A program made the position numbers and the translations under genes. DNA of 64,000 bases, taken from contig NZ_CP141643.1 of assembly GCF_038452275.1 (NCBI RefSeq), positions 1,364,001-1,428,000 of the forward strand. The letters run 5' to 3'. Source of the stretch: Corynebacterium sp. BD556. Its GTDB lineage: Bacteria; Actinomycetota; Actinomycetes; Mycobacteriales; Mycobacteriaceae. How positions within the stretch are numbered: position 1 is the first letter of the stretch; every line of letters begins with the position of its first letter. The notes below the pieces were generated by a model. That model worked only from the letters and a program-made list of their open reading frames with translations, made no database searches and was not told the origin of the DNA. Below are positions 1 to 8,394 of the stretch, piece after piece.

Positions 1-528
1 GGAGTGACTAATCAAGGCCGCCACCCCCACCACGAAGGAGATCGCGCCGACGATGAGCCAAACGCGGGCGTCGGAAACCTGCGCCAGGGCAATCTCCCAG
101 GACGCTGGTTGCAGTACGACGGAGGCAAAGGGGGTGCCGGAGACGTCGGAAAGCACGAGCGGAATCATACAAAGAGAGATCACAGCAACGCTTATCGACG
201 CCCATCCGCCCGCACGCGCCGCCAGGTGAGCGTCGACAGTCAAACGCGCGCCGTTTAAATCCGCGCTGCTTTGCTTCGGCGGGATGAGAAACGCGGAGAA
301 CAGGAAAGACCCGGCAGCGAGCGCCACGAGCATCCAGGCGGCGCCACGCAACGCGGGCAGGCCGAAGGTAGTGATGGCACCCGGGTCGGGGATGCCGAGC
401 ACGGCGAGCGATTCGGTGAGAAACTTCTGCGCCACACCACCGGCGACAAGTGCTCCCACCACCACAGCAGAGAGGTAGAAAGGCCAGGCCACACGCACCG
501 ATAATTTCTCCGACATGGGCTTAACCAT
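1..528 (-). CDS. CtaG/CopD-like membrane protein, N-terminal part
   Basis: The minus-strand frame is open from an ATG at 516 (or 528) to the window edge, so only the first ~172 residues are visible. It starts MSEKLSVRVAWPFYLSAVVV and continues with VAGGVAQKFLTESLAVLGIPDPG, then several hydrophobic segments. That opening resembles the large actinobacterial proteins that join a CopD-like copper-resistance domain to a CtaG-like cytochrome oxidase assembly domain (Mtb Rv0102 type). Such proteins sit in the membrane and are linked to copper handling; the exact role here is inferred from resemblance. GAAAG just upstream of 528 could serve as ribosome binding site. Confidence 0.6.
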   Translation of the reverse strand, partial: MVKPMSEKLSVRVAWPFYLSAVVVGALVAGGVAQKFLTESLAVLGIPDPGAITTFGLPALRGAAWMLVALAAGSFLFSAFLIPPKQSSADLNGARLTVDAHLAARAGGWASISVAVISLCMIPLVLSDVSGTPFASVVLQPASWEIALAQVSDARVWLIVGAISFVVGVAALISHS

Positions 529-572
529 ACTTTCGGTGGAGCCGGGAACCCAACTGCTACACTAAGCGCGCT

Positions 573-649
573 GCCTCCGTAGCTCAGTGGATTAGAGCAT
601 CCGGTTTCTACCCGGCTGGTCGCGGGTTCGAATCCTGCCGGGGGCGCCA
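573..649 (+). tRNA. tRNA-Arg (anticodon TCT)
   Basis: A full cloverleaf is visible. The 7-bp acceptor stem 573-579 pairs with 639-645, the T arm is 622-638, and the anticodon TCT lies at 607-609 in the loop TTTCTAC. The 3' CCA is encoded (647-649). The outermost anticodon-stem pair is a mismatch, the rest pair well. Confidence 0.9.
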
Positions 650-650
650 T

Positions 651-1110
651 TGTCATCGGTGGCGACATAGTTGACAGATCAGTCGCGACATGGTGGACAA
701 ACCGGTGTCTCGGTTTTTGCTTTTCCGGGGGCGCCGGTTTTGAGTTTTTGAGGTCCGGGACGGGGCCCTTCATGGTTTTCGCAGGGCGTAAGGCCCTTGC
801 GGGATGCGCCACAAATTTCACGACTCACCACTTCCCAGACTGCCTGGGGAAGGTCTCAGGCGAGCGACGTGGGTGCTGTGATCTCCGCACCGTCGGCCTC
901 GCCTTTTACCTCGGTCTGACCGCGGGGTCGGTAACTGTCACCGCACCCCTTCGCCGCTCTTGGGCCGGGTTGGCCTTGTCAACCATGTCGCAACTGGGCT
1001 GTCAACCATCACCCCATGATGTTTCCCCCTATTGAAGTGTCAATGATGGCGCGGTTGATCTGGCAACCGTCACAACTTTAGTCCCAGGCACGCGGTGTCA
1101 ACTATGTCGT
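651..1110. repeat. Gene-free stretch with IS481-like terminal-repeat relics
   Basis: No convincing gene lies between the tRNA and position 1151. A perfect 14-bp inverted pair bounds the stretch: CGACATAGTTGACA at 663-676 and its complement TGTCAACTATGTCG at 1096-1109. Degenerate copies of the same motif occur at about 688-701, 977-990, 1000-1013 and 1039-1052. TGT-AAC-ATGTC termini are typical of the IS481 family, so this looks like the remains of one or more elements that have lost their transposase. The family assignment is inference from the motif. Confidence 0.5.
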
Positions 1111-1150
1111 GACTTCAGACGGAAAGATGCACGAGGTGTAACCCTGCGCT

Positions 1151-1570
1151 ATGTTTTCCATTGTGGAAAACAAGCAAGCTCTTGAGGCGCTGCAGGCCGT
1201 GCGCGACGTGGAATCACGGGCGGCCGCGACACCTTCAACATGGCCAATGACGGTGGCCGCTAGCGCCCTGCTGGGGCTCATGGTGTTCTGCGCGAAGCAG
1301 GAGCTGTGGTGGTGGGCGTTCGGGTTCTTCGTCGCCGCCATTGCAGCCCCAGTCGCCGCCGACCGCCGCAGGCGCGGGGTGCGCCTGGCCATGAAGCAGC
1401 AGGTGCGACCCGACGAGTGGCTGCAGCGCGGTGCCTTCTTGCCGTCCATGTTCGTCCCTGCATTGATAATTTTCACCCCCACCGGAAACGTCTGGGTCTC
1501 GGGCGCGGTCGCAGCGGCCACCGCGGTGGGCGCGATGGTTTTCTCGTACCGGGAGCTGCGTCGTCCATGA
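1151..1570 (+). CDS. Small hypothetical membrane protein, partner of the next HTH gene
   Basis: 139 residues. The N-terminus (MFSIVENKQALEALQAVRDV) is polar and helical. Two hydrophobic stretches follow at about residues 35-70, then a basic loop (ADRRRRGVRLAMKQQ) and two more hydrophobic segments at about 98-130, suggesting four membrane helices. Its TGA overlaps the ATG of the next gene by four bases (ATGA), so the two are probably translationally coupled. A small membrane protein paired with a winged-helix regulator is a recurring arrangement in actinobacteria. No family is recognised with confidence. The ribosome binding site is weak. Confidence 0.7.
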   Translation: MFSIVENKQALEALQAVRDVESRAAATPSTWPMTVAASALLGLMVFCAKQELWWWAFGFFVAAIAAPVAADRRRRGVRLAMKQQVRPDEWLQRGAFLPSMFVPALIIFTPTGNVWVSGAVAAATAVGAMVFSYRELRRP

Positions 1571-1875
1571 GCCTCGACCCCGTCATCCACCCCATCAACC
1601 AACTGACCATTTGCGTCGCACTCAACGCCGCCGACGCCACCGAGGGCGAGGCGCGCTACGAGATGAAGTTCGCGCGCCTGCGCGAGCTCACCGAGCTTTC
1701 CGACGCCGCCTTGTCCAAACAGTTGGGGGCCCTCGAGCAGGCCGGCTATGTCACCCGCTTCCGCGAGTACGGCTCAACCCGCGCCAAGGACACCGTCTGG
1801 GTCACGCTGACTACCCGGGGCAAGCAGGCCCTGGAGGAGCACGTGGCGGCGCTGCGCGAGATCGCCCAGAGGTAG
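1567..1875 (+). CDS. Winged-helix (MarR/ArsR-like) transcriptional regulator
   Basis: 102 residues. The core reads LTICVALNAADA, then KFARLRELTELSDAALSKQLGALEQAGYVTRFREY and VTLTTRGKQALEEHVAALREI. This is the pattern of the small winged-helix family with a recognition helix (DAALSKQLGALEQAG), a wing, and a C-terminal dimer helix. It overlaps the membrane gene before it by four bases. Such regulators usually repress their own operon; the ligand is unknown. Confidence 0.8.
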   Translation: MSLDPVIHPINQLTICVALNAADATEGEARYEMKFARLRELTELSDAALSKQLGALEQAGYVTRFREYGSTRAKDTVWVTLTTRGKQALEEHVAALREIAQR

Positions 1876-1979
1876 GCGCGCCCCGCTCGGCCGATGTGCG
1901 TTTCGCCGGGCAAAACCCCAGGACACGCAGCACATCCGTCAAGTGCGCCCGCACAATCGATGCCCTCCACCTTGCACGC

Positions 1980-2027
1980 ATATCGAATTGCGATATTATC
2001 GATTCACGACAATATCGAATATCGATA
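1980..2027. promoter_or_regulatory. TATCGA repeat array, probable operator of the DUF2975/HTH pair
   Basis: Four direct copies of TATCGA start at 1981, 1997, 2013 and 2020. The first two intervals are 16 bp. The array also contains the inverted repeat ATATCG-N5-CGATAT (1980-1996) and the palindrome TATCGATA (2020-2027). It ends 11 bases before the ATG at 2039, so a bound protein would block promoter or ribosome access. The HTH gene at the end of this pair is the obvious candidate binder (inference). Confidence 0.55.
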
Positions 2028-2038
2028 GGAGCACCCCC

Positions 2039-2575
2039 ATGACCGCACGAACCCGCAACGACTTCGCTCAGTCCCTGACCGCCATCTTCGTCGGCACCGT
2101 CATCTGGTGCGTCCCGGAGATCATCCACATGGCCCGCACCGGTTCCTTCATCACCCGCCTCTCCCCCGCCCTGCCTCAGGGCCTGCTCGCCAGCGAGCTC
2201 TCCGGCGGCGCCGCAACCTTCCTCACCGTCGCGATCACCCTGAAGTTCGCCGCCCTCGCAGTCATGGCGGCGTTCATCGCCAAGGCTCTGGTCCCCATGG
2301 CGACGGGCCGCGTCTTCACCGCCGCGAACGCGCGGGCCCTCACCATCGCCAGCTGGGGGGTCGGTGCATGGATCCTCATTCGCCTCGGCGTAGAGGGACT
2401 GGCGAACAACATGGCGGCGCGCGAGCTGGGAGTGGAGCACTGGTGGAACACGGGCTCCGGGACTCCCCTGTCCGACATCGCCCCGGCGTTCGCGCTGATG
2501 ATCACCCTGGGCGTCCTGGTGAGCGTCGTGAAGCGTGGCGCGAAGCTGGAGGAGGAGGTCGACGGGCTTGTCTAG
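2039..2575 (+). CDS. DUF2975-like membrane protein
   Basis: 178 residues from the ATG at 2039, preceded by ATAGGAG. About four hydrophobic segments are visible: LTAIFVGTVIWCVPEI, ATFLTVAITLKFAALAVMAAFIA, ALTIASWGVGAWILIRLGVEGL and APAFALMITLGVLVSVV. The segment KALVPMATGRVFTAANARAL matches the conserved part of DUF2975 proteins, which are found next to a small Cro/C1-type regulator, exactly as here. Function of the family is unknown. The TATCGA array lies directly upstream. Confidence 0.75.
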   Translation: MTARTRNDFAQSLTAIFVGTVIWCVPEIIHMARTGSFITRLSPALPQGLLASELSGGAATFLTVAITLKFAALAVMAAFIAKALVPMATGRVFTAANARALTIASWGVGAWILIRLGVEGLANNMAARELGVEHWWNTGSGTPLSDIAPAFALMITLGVLVSVVKRGAKLEEEVDGLV

Positions 2576-2813
2576 CGAACCCCGCGTGGTCTGCCACCTG
2601 GACCGCCTCATCGAGGAACGCGGCATCACGGGCGCCGCGCTCGCCGAGCAGGTGGGTATTACCCCGGTCAACCTGTCCGTGCTGCGCAACAACCGCGCGA
2701 AAGCAGTGCGCTTCACGACGCTCGTGGCGCTGTGCCGGGCCCTCGACTGCCAACCCGGCGACCTGTTCACCGTCGAGCCCGGCGAGACCGCCGAGCCTGC
2801 ACAGCCCGACTAG
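2568..2813 (+). CDS. Cro/C1-type HTH regulator (YozG-like), partner of DUF2975
   Basis: 81 residues if started at TTG 2568, which is preceded at good spacing by a strong GGAGGAGG. An ATG at 2535 gives a longer form with a poorer site. The core HLDRLIEERGITGAALAEQVGITPVNLSVLRNNRAKAVRFTTLVALCRALDCQPGDLF is the typical five-helix Cro/C1 fold of the YozG type that accompanies DUF2975. It overlaps the membrane gene by eight bases. It probably controls its own operon through the repeat array at 1980-2027 (inference). Confidence 0.8.
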   Translation: MSSEPRVVCHLDRLIEERGITGAALAEQVGITPVNLSVLRNNRAKAVRFTTLVALCRALDCQPGDLFTVEPGETAEPAQPD

Positions 2814-2826
2814 TACGCTGGGGTAC

Positions 2827-3633
2827 ATGAGTTTTCCCTCCCCCAACATCGACACCTACGCGTTGATCACCGGCGCGTCCCAGGGCATCGGCGAGGCGAT
2901 CGCCCGCGACCTCGCTTCCGCAGGCCACAACCTTATTGTCGTGGCCCGACGTGAAGAAATCCTGGTTCGCCTGGCTGAGGAACTCAGCTCACGCCACGGC
3001 GTCAACGTCGAAGTGTTCGCCGCAGACCTATCCAAACAGCGAGATGTCAGCGCGCTTGTCGAACACATCAACACCCGCAATATCTCCATCTGCATCAACT
3101 CCGCCGGCATAGCCTCTTTCGGCCCTTTCATGAAACAGGACTGGCAGTACGAAACCGACCAATTTAACCTCAACGCCACCGCGGTCTTTCGCATCACCAA
3201 GGCGGTGCTGGACCAGATGGTTCCGCGCGGGGAGGGCGCACTGTGCAACGTCGGCTCCGCCGCCGGCAACATCCCGATCCCGAACAACGCCACATACGTG
3301 TTCACCAAAGCTGGCGTGAACACCTTCACCGAGGCGCTGCACTACGAGTTGAAGGACTCCGGGGTACACGTCACACTGCTCGCCCCTGGCCCCGTGCGCG
3401 AAACCGTCGTGCCCGAGGAGGAACAGACCATCGTGGACAAAGTCGTGCCGGATTTCCTCTGGACCACCTACGAGTCCTGCTCGCGCGACACCCTCAACGC
3501 TTTACGACGCAACCGCCGCCGCGTCGTCCCCGGCCCCCTGTCTAAAACCATGGACTTCGTCTCCACCTACGGCCCGCGCGGACTCATCGCCCCGATTGTG
3601 GGCAAGTTCTACGCACAGATGGGACAGGAGTAG
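2827..3633 (+). CDS. cmrA: Mycolate reductase, short-chain dehydrogenase
   Basis: 268 residues with the short-chain dehydrogenase signature: cofactor motif TGASQGIG (15-22), NSAG (91-94), Ser144 in NVGSAAG, and the catalytic pair Tyr157/Lys161 (YVFTK). The gene lies immediately before orn, the same order as Mtb Rv2509-Rv2511 and C. glutamicum cmrA-orn. CmrA reduces the 3-oxo intermediate of mycolic acid synthesis after condensation by Pks13, so its presence implies a mycolate envelope. Substrate assignment rests on synteny and similarity rather than on a diagnostic residue. Confidence 0.85.
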   Translation: MSFPSPNIDTYALITGASQGIGEAIARDLASAGHNLIVVARREEILVRLAEELSSRHGVNVEVFAADLSKQRDVSALVEHINTRNISICINSAGIASFGPFMKQDWQYETDQFNLNATAVFRITKAVLDQMVPRGEGALCNVGSAAGNIPIPNNATYVFTKAGVNTFTEALHYELKDSGVHVTLLAPGPVRETVVPEEEQTIVDKVVPDFLWTTYESCSRDTLNALRRNRRRVVPGPLSKTMDFVSTYGPRGLIAPIVGKFYAQMGQE

Positions 3634-3635
3634 AG

Positions 3636-4262
3636 ATGATGGCAGGCAAAACCGACCGCATCGTCTGGGTTGACTTGGAAATGACGGGCCTCGAACCCGA
3701 ACGCCACGTCATCGTTGAGGTTGCGGCGCTGGTCACCGACGCCGCGCTCAACATCCTCGACGAAGGCATCGACGTCGTCGTCCACGCAACCGATGAGCAG
3801 TTGGCCCAGATGGACGATTTCGTCACCAACATGCACTCCGAAAACGGCCTATTAGAAGACATCAAGGCCTCCACCACCAGCATCGAGGAGGCCGAAGCGG
3901 CAGTCATCGAGCTGATCGCGAAGCACTGCGACCCGAAGTACCCCGCCCCCCTGGCCGGAAACTCCATCGCCACCGACCGCTCCTTCATTCGCGCACACAT
4001 GCCGAAGCTGGACGCCGCCCTTCATTACCGCATGATCGACGTCTCCACCATCAAGGAACTGACCCGCCGCTGGTTCCCCAAGGCCTATTTCAACCAGCCC
4101 GAAAAGGGCCTGCAGCACCGAGCCCTTGCAGACATCGTCGATTCCATTCGGGAGCTCGACTACTATCGCCGCAGCGTCTTCGTCGCCGAACCCGGCCCGG
4201 ACGCCGCGGAAGCCGCCCGCTTCGCCCACGCCGCCACCGATTCCTACCAGCGGTTTTTGTAA
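3636..4262 (+). CDS. orn: Oligoribonuclease
   Basis: 208 residues from the tandem ATG ATG; AGGAG at 3626-3630 fits the second ATG (3639) slightly better. It degrades 2-5 nt RNA and linear pGpG-type dinucleotides in the cytoplasm. DEDDh exonuclease motifs are present: [19 protein letters not shown] (Exo I), [10 protein letters not shown] (Exo II) and [16 protein letters not shown] (Exo III, catalytic His). Length is normal. It follows cmrA by two bases and is probably cotranscribed. Confidence 0.95.
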   Translation: MMAGKTDRIVWVDLEMTGLEPERHVIVEVAALVTDAALNILDEGIDVVVHATDEQLAQMDDFVTNMHSENGLLEDIKASTTSIEEAEAAVIELIAKHCDPKYPAPLAGNSIATDRSFIRAHMPKLDAALHYRMIDVSTIKELTRRWFPKAYFNQPEKGLQHRALADIVDSIRELDYYRRSVFVAEPGPDAAEAARFAHAATDSYQRFL

Positions 4263-4312
4263 AAACGTGACCTCATACTAAGGTGTTACCCGCTGCCTTT
4301 TTCGGCAGCGAT

Positions 4313-4389
4313 GGTGGCTGTAGTTCAGCTGGTAGAGCACCAGGTTGTGATCCTGGGTGTCGCGGGTTCGAGCCCCGTCAGCCACCCCA
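4313..4389 (+). tRNA. tRNA-His (anticodon GTG)
   Basis: The anticodon GTG is at 4347-4349. The acceptor stem 4314-4320 pairs with 4379-4385. The histidine-specific extra G(-1) at 4313 faces C at 4386. CCA is encoded at 4387-4389. Confidence 0.93.
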
Positions 4390-4426
4390 AAGCACACGGC
4401 CCTGCGCATGCAGGGCCGTGTGCTTT
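4389..4426. terminator. Bidirectional hairpin between tRNA-His and mntR
   Basis: A perfect 17-bp stem (AAAGCACACGGCCCTGC and its complement) with a four-base loop starts at the last base of the tRNA. It ends 13 bases before the stop of the convergent regulator gene and can terminate both. Confidence 0.8.
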
Positions 4427-4438
4427 ATCAACCGCCAA

Positions 4439-5104
4439 TTAGTGCGTAGTGATATCGATGGAGGCCACGGCTGCGTCGGCAAGCGCAACCTCTTTCTCCC
4501 CGGCGCGCACCAGCCTCATACCAGCAAAGCGTGTGCCAGTCATCGTCACAGACACACCCGGCCGAATACCCATCTCCGCGAGGTAGCGCAAAAGCTCCGA
4601 ATCTGAATCGTGGATGCGCTCCACGGTGCCACTGGCGCCTTGTGCAAGGGAAGCCAAGCTTTGCACCTGCAAAACGTCCACCTCCCCTTTCTCGTTCGGG
4701 ATGGGGTCACCATGAGGATCGCGAGTGGGGTGGCCCAACAGGGCGTCGATACGCGCAATGAACGTGTCGGACACGGCGTGCTCAAGATTATCCGCCTCCT
4801 CATGCACCTCATCCCACCTGTAGCCGAGCATCTCCACCAGGTACGTCTCCAGCAGACGGTGGCGCCGCGCCATCACCATCGCGATCGCGCGGCCAGCCTC
4901 CGTCAACGAAATGTCCCCATAAGGCTCGTGGTTGACCAAACCCTTCTCAGCGAGGCGCTTGATGCCCTCCGTGGTCGTCGACGGGCGCTGCCCCATCCGC
5001 TCGGCAATCTCCCCCATCGCGGCGGACATGCCGCTGCGTTCGGTGAGATCGAAGATGATCTTCAAATAGTCCTGGGTTTTCGCAGGCAGAGAGGAGACAT
5101 CCAT
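4439..5104 (-). CDS. mntR: DtxR/MntR-family manganese-dependent repressor
   Basis: 221 residues from ATG 5104 (MDVSSLPAKTQDYLKIIFDL). The order is that of the DtxR family: an N-terminal winged helix (MSAAMGEIAERMGQRPSTTTEGIKRLAEKGLVNHEPYGDISLTEAGR), a dimer/metal domain with ARRHRLLETYLVEMLGYRWDEVHEEADNLEHAVSD, and a C-terminal SH3-like FeoA domain. The second domain carries the His/Glu metal ligands of the family. It is the last gene of the metal importer operon, ten bases after the second permease gene, so it is assigned as the manganese-type member rather than DtxR itself. It most likely represses this operon when manganese is plentiful. Confidence 0.85.
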   Translation of the reverse strand: MDVSSLPAKTQDYLKIIFDLTERSGMSAAMGEIAERMGQRPSTTTEGIKRLAEKGLVNHEPYGDISLTEAGRAIAMVMARRHRLLETYLVEMLGYRWDEVHEEADNLEHAVSDTFIARIDALLGHPTRDPHGDPIPNEKGEVDVLQVQSLASLAQGASGTVERIHDSDSELLRYLAEMGIRPGVSVTMTGTRFAGMRLVRAGEKEVALADAAVASIDITTH

Positions 5105-5114
5105 AACCCCGATA

Positions 5115-5933
5115 CTAGGCGAGTCGGCGCGCCGCCAAGGACAGTGCGTAAACGACACCCGCCCACACGGCAATCATGCCGCCGGAAGAAAGCCCCCACG
5201 CCTGCGAGGACAACAACCCAACCACACCGATGGCAATGCCGACGACAGGCGCCGCCCAAATAAGCACCACCGGGGAACGAACCCAGGGACGCAGAATTGC
5301 CGGCGGGGCCGCGAGCAGCGCAATAGAGACAATGGTGCCAACAGCCGGAATCGCCACAACAATGCCGAGGCAGATCAAGGCGAGAACGCACACGTCGTAA
5401 AGCATGCGCGAGCGACCCTGCGCCACGAAAAGGCTTTCTGAAAAGCCGAGCGCAACTAACTGCGGGCCCGCCCACAACTGGGCAACCACCGCGAGGGCGA
5501 AAACAATTCCCGCCGCGGTGACATCCGACGTATTCGCCGTAAGCACCGAGCCAGTCAAAAACGACTCGACCCGCACCGGCAACGGCTTAAACCAGGTGGC
5601 GGCGAAATACCCCAAACCGAAACCGGCCGACAACACAATGCCCGCAGACGACTGGCTGGTCATGCCAGGCAGCCTGCTAAGGCCCGCCATGGCCGCCGCC
5701 AACGCTGCACAACCCACGAGCGCGCCGACGAACAAAAACTCCGTGATGTAGTGGGGAGCCACGGCAGCGCCGATGACCACGCCAATGACCGCACCGGGAA
5801 AGGTGGCGTGGGAGACTGCCTCCGCGAAAAAGATTCGGCGGTGAATCAGCGCATACGCTCCAATAATCCCCGTGGCCGCACCAACAAGGACCACCTCCCA
5901 CACCGCAAGATAATTGAGATGCCACCAAGTCAC
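5115..5933 (-). CDS. Metal ABC transporter permease (second)
   Basis: 272 residues from GTG 5933, whose start overlaps the stop of the preceding permease as GTGA. Eight or more hydrophobic segments and the ABC-3 family motif AYALIHRRIFFAEAVSHATFPGAVIGVV are visible, the last being the coupling segment that meets the ATPase. It belongs to the cluster-9 family importing manganese, zinc or iron. Context with an MntR-type regulator favours manganese. It probably forms a heterodimeric channel with the permease encoded just upstream. Confidence 0.88.
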   Translation of the reverse strand: MTWWHLNYLAVWEVVLVGAATGIIGAYALIHRRIFFAEAVSHATFPGAVIGVVIGAAVAPHYITEFLFVGALVGCAALAAAMAGLSRLPGMTSQSSAGIVLSAGFGLGYFAATWFKPLPVRVESFLTGSVLTANTSDVTAAGIVFALAVVAQLWAGPQLVALGFSESLFVAQGRSRMLYDVCVLALICLGIVVAIPAVGTIVSIALLAAPPAILRPWVRSPVVLIWAAPVVGIAIGVVGLLSSQAWGLSSGGMIAVWAGVVYALSLAARRLA

Positions 5934-6742
5934 GATCGCTTCACCGCCCCGAAGGCCGCGGCGAGAAGAAACGCCCCCAACAACACCACGATCACACACG
6001 CCTGCGGGGAGACCGGGCGCGACAGCGGCTGGGTAACCACCCACATTCCCACCAACGCGCTGGCAACGGAAATACCGACAGCACACAGAGCCATCGACTG
6101 CGGCGAATTGCACAGCAGCCGCGCCCCCGCAGCCGGAATAATGAGAAAGCCGACCACCAACAACACCCCTACCGCCGCGGCACCTGCCACAACAGCCGCG
6201 GCAATCGCCGCGTTGAAAACCGCGTCCTGGAAGGCCGGACGAACACCCGCCGCGCGGGCACCGTTGCGGTCAAAGGAAATTGCCACCTGAGCTGGCCAAA
6301 ACGCCGCAATGAGCACCACCGCAATGAGGCAGGCGACGACACCTTGCACCAAACGCTGCGTGGACAGCTCCAAAAGACGACCAAACATGAGGGCCTCAAG
6401 TTGCCCGGACTTGTCCGAGTACGCGAGGGAAACCACGACGCCAACCGAGTAGAACGTCGAGAGGGTCAGTGCGGTTCCCGCCTCGTCCGCCTCCCCAGCA
6501 CGCTTGCCGGCGAGGGTGAGAACCGCCGCTGCAACAGCTCCTGCCACAGCCCCACCCGGAATGATCCCGTCCAAGCCGGCGACGATGAACCCAATCACGA
6601 TTCCGGGAAAAACCGCGTGCGACAGCGCCTCAGTGGCGAACTCGCCACGGCGCAGGTTGATTAGTGTTCCGGCAAGCCCGGAACTTAACGACAGCGCAAG
6701 CAGCATGATAAGCGGACGTAAAACCCACGGGGCGAGGCTCAA
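5930..6742 (-). CDS. Metal ABC transporter permease (first)
   Basis: About 270 residues when started at TTG 6742, which overlaps the ATPase stop as TTGA. An upstream in-frame start would overlap the ATPase gene much further. The ABC-3 motif LINLRRGEFATEALSHAVFPGIVIGFI is clear, followed by about eight membrane segments. It pairs with the second permease (5115-5933). Both come from the same family but differ enough to be separate subunits rather than a recent duplication. Confidence 0.87.
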   Translation of the reverse strand: MSLAPWVLRPLIMLLALSLSSGLAGTLINLRRGEFATEALSHAVFPGIVIGFIVAGLDGIIPGGAVAGAVAAAVLTLAGKRAGEADEAGTALTLSTFYSVGVVVSLAYSDKSGQLEALMFGRLLELSTQRLVQGVVACLIAVVLIAAFWPAQVAISFDRNGARAAGVRPAFQDAVFNAAIAAAVVAGAAAVGVLLVVGFLIIPAAGARLLCNSPQSMALCAVGISVASALVGMWVVTQPLSRPVSPQACVIVVLLGAFLLAAAFGAVKRS

Positions 6743-7362
6743 CTTTTTACCCTCCCGCCGGCGATTGTGAAGGTCGTGTCGCACACCGCATCCGACAATT
6801 CAAGATCGTGAGTGGACAACATCACCGCGACTTTGTTGCGCTTTTGCTGTTCCAGCACGTCAATCAGCGCTTTCCTATTCGCGGTGTCCAAGCCGTTGAA
6901 AGGCTCATCGAGGACCAACACGGGTGGATCGGCAACTATTGCTCGCGCCACAAGCACACGTTGGCGCTGGCCGCCACTTAAATCCGAAAAGCGGCAACGC
7001 TCCCGGGGAGCAAGCCCCACGAGCTCCAAGGCCTCAAGGCAACGACGCTTCCCGGCGGCTCCGATACGCCCGAAGGGTTTAAGCTGCGGCACCAACCCGA
7101 GGCCGACGACTTCAGCAGCCGTGATTGGAAAATCCGGGGTGGTGTCTGCCTGCTGTGGGACGTAGCCGACCTGCCCACCCACCCGCACGTTTCCGGCGAT
7201 GACGTCGGACAGCCCTACGGTGGCTTTGAGCACGGTGGACTTACCGGAACCGTTGGAACCTAACAATCCGATTGCTTGCCCGGGGTTGACCTTCAACGTC
7301 ACGCCTTCCAGGACTACGGCGCGGCCGTATCCCAAGCTGGCCTCGTCGAACGTCACCGTCAT
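6739..7362 (-). CDS. Metal ABC transporter ATP-binding protein
   Basis: 207 residues with all ABC motifs: Walker A GSNGSGKST (residues ~35-43), Q-loop VPQQ, signature LSGGQRQRV, Walker B VLVLDEP and switch histidine STHD. It energises import by the two permeases. It is slightly shorter than the usual ~240 residues of this family but has no missing motif. It follows the binding-protein gene with zero spacing (TAG then ATG). Confidence 0.92.
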   Translation of the reverse strand: MTVTFDEASLGYGRAVVLEGVTLKVNPGQAIGLLGSNGSGKSTVLKATVGLSDVIAGNVRVGGQVGYVPQQADTTPDFPITAAEVVGLGLVPQLKPFGRIGAAGKRRCLEALELVGLAPRERCRFSDLSGGQRQRVLVARAIVADPPVLVLDEPFNGLDTANRKALIDVLEQQKRNKVAVMLSTHDLELSDAVCDTTFTIAGGRVKS

Positions 7363-8394
7363 CTACAGGGCCTCCTGCGGTTGCGCGAAAGCAAGCGCTG
7401 GGGGCAGGGGCGCGGTTTCCCCGCCCCAGGCACGAACAAGGTTGGTCACGTTGTGGACGATGGAACCGATGTAGGTTGCTCCGTCGGTACCTTCAGGGCC
7501 GAGCGAGTCACCGTAGAGAGCGTCGCCACCTGTCACGGCGCGCACTCCCGCGGCGCGAGCGACAGCTTCAATGGACTTGGCGTTGTTGGAGTTTTCGCCG
7601 AAGATCACCTTGGCGTTCGCCTCAATGACTTGCTCTGCGCCAAGTTTGATGTGCGCGGCGGTGGCATCCTGCTGGGCGTTGAAATCGGAAAGCGCCGAGC
7701 CGACGAAGTCAATGTCGTAGTCGCGGGAGAAGTAGCCGAAGGCATCATGGGAGGTAAACAGGACGCGATTTTCGCGTGCAACGCTTTCGACGCTGGCGCT
7801 GACCCACTCATCTAGTTCGTCGAGCTGGGAAAGATAGTCGGTGGCGCGCTCGCTCCACTCGGTGGTCTCGGCTGCCTTGTCGAGGGCTGCGGCGATGTTT
7901 CTCACTTGAATCATGGCGCCGCGGGGGCTTGTCCATACATGGGGGTCGAAGGCAAACTCCGCTTCCTCGCCAGGCTCCGGGTCGAAAGGCCACGGGGCGA
8001 TGTCGACTGACTCTAAGCCTTCATCGACGTCGAAGTCCCACTCGGGAGCGGCCCCTTCGTATCCGCTGGTCACGGTCATCGTGCCGCTGAACCCGGAGGA
8101 GGCGATGGCTTGATCCATGAAGCGTTCAAGGTCGACGCCGTTGATCAGCAAAACGTCGGCGCTGTTGAGTGCGTTCATCTGCTCGTTGGTCATCTCGTGT
8201 TCGTGCGCCGAGGCGTTCGGGGTAAGCAGGCAGGTCAGGTCGAGTTCTTCGTCCGGATCTAGATTCTTCACGTAGTCACAGATCTGTGTAGTTGTTGCTA
8301 CGACGTTGAGCTTGTCTTCGCCTTCTGCGGTCGTGGTGCAGGAGGTCAGGGCAAGGGATGCCGCGAGAGCCACGAGAATGCGCTTGAGAGCCAT
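7363..8394 (-). CDS. Metal ABC transporter substrate-binding lipoprotein (cluster A-I)
   Basis: 343 residues. A lipoprotein signal (MALKRILVALAASLALTSC, Cys19) anchors it to the outer face of the membrane. The ZnuA/TroA fold is recognisable: VVATTTQICDYVKNL near the start, ASAHEHEMTNEQM (first metal His), FDPHVWTSPRGAM (second His) and TSHDAFGYFSRDYDI, plus a late acidic ligand region. These residues bind Mn or Zn. First gene of the operon. AAAGGACTCC precedes the ATG. No clear MntR palindrome was seen upstream by eye. Confidence 0.9.
   Translation of the reverse strand: MALKRILVALAASLALTSCTTTAEGEDKLNVVATTTQICDYVKNLDPDEELDLTCLLTPNASAHEHEMTNEQMNALNSADVLLINGVDLERFMDQAIASSGFSGTMTVTSGYEGAAPEWDFDVDEGLESVDIAPWPFDPEPGEEAEFAFDPHVWTSPRGAMIQVRNIAAALDKAAETTEWSERATDYLSQLDELDEWVSASVESVARENRVLFTSHDAFGYFSRDYDIDFVGSALSDFNAQQDATAAHIKLGAEQVIEANAKVIFGENSNNAKSIEAVARAAGVRAVTGGDALYGDSLGPEGTDGATYIGSIVHNVTNLVRAWGGETAPLPPALAFAQPQEAL

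Noticed and set aside
255-821. 188-residue minus-strand frame containing PPAGFEPATSR
   Set aside because: This is the well-known false translation of the complement of a tRNA (here tRNA-Arg at 573-649).
2107-2826. N-terminal extension of the CmrA frame back to 2107
   Set aside because: The frame is open by chance through the DUF2975 and HTH genes; the family start is ATG 2827.
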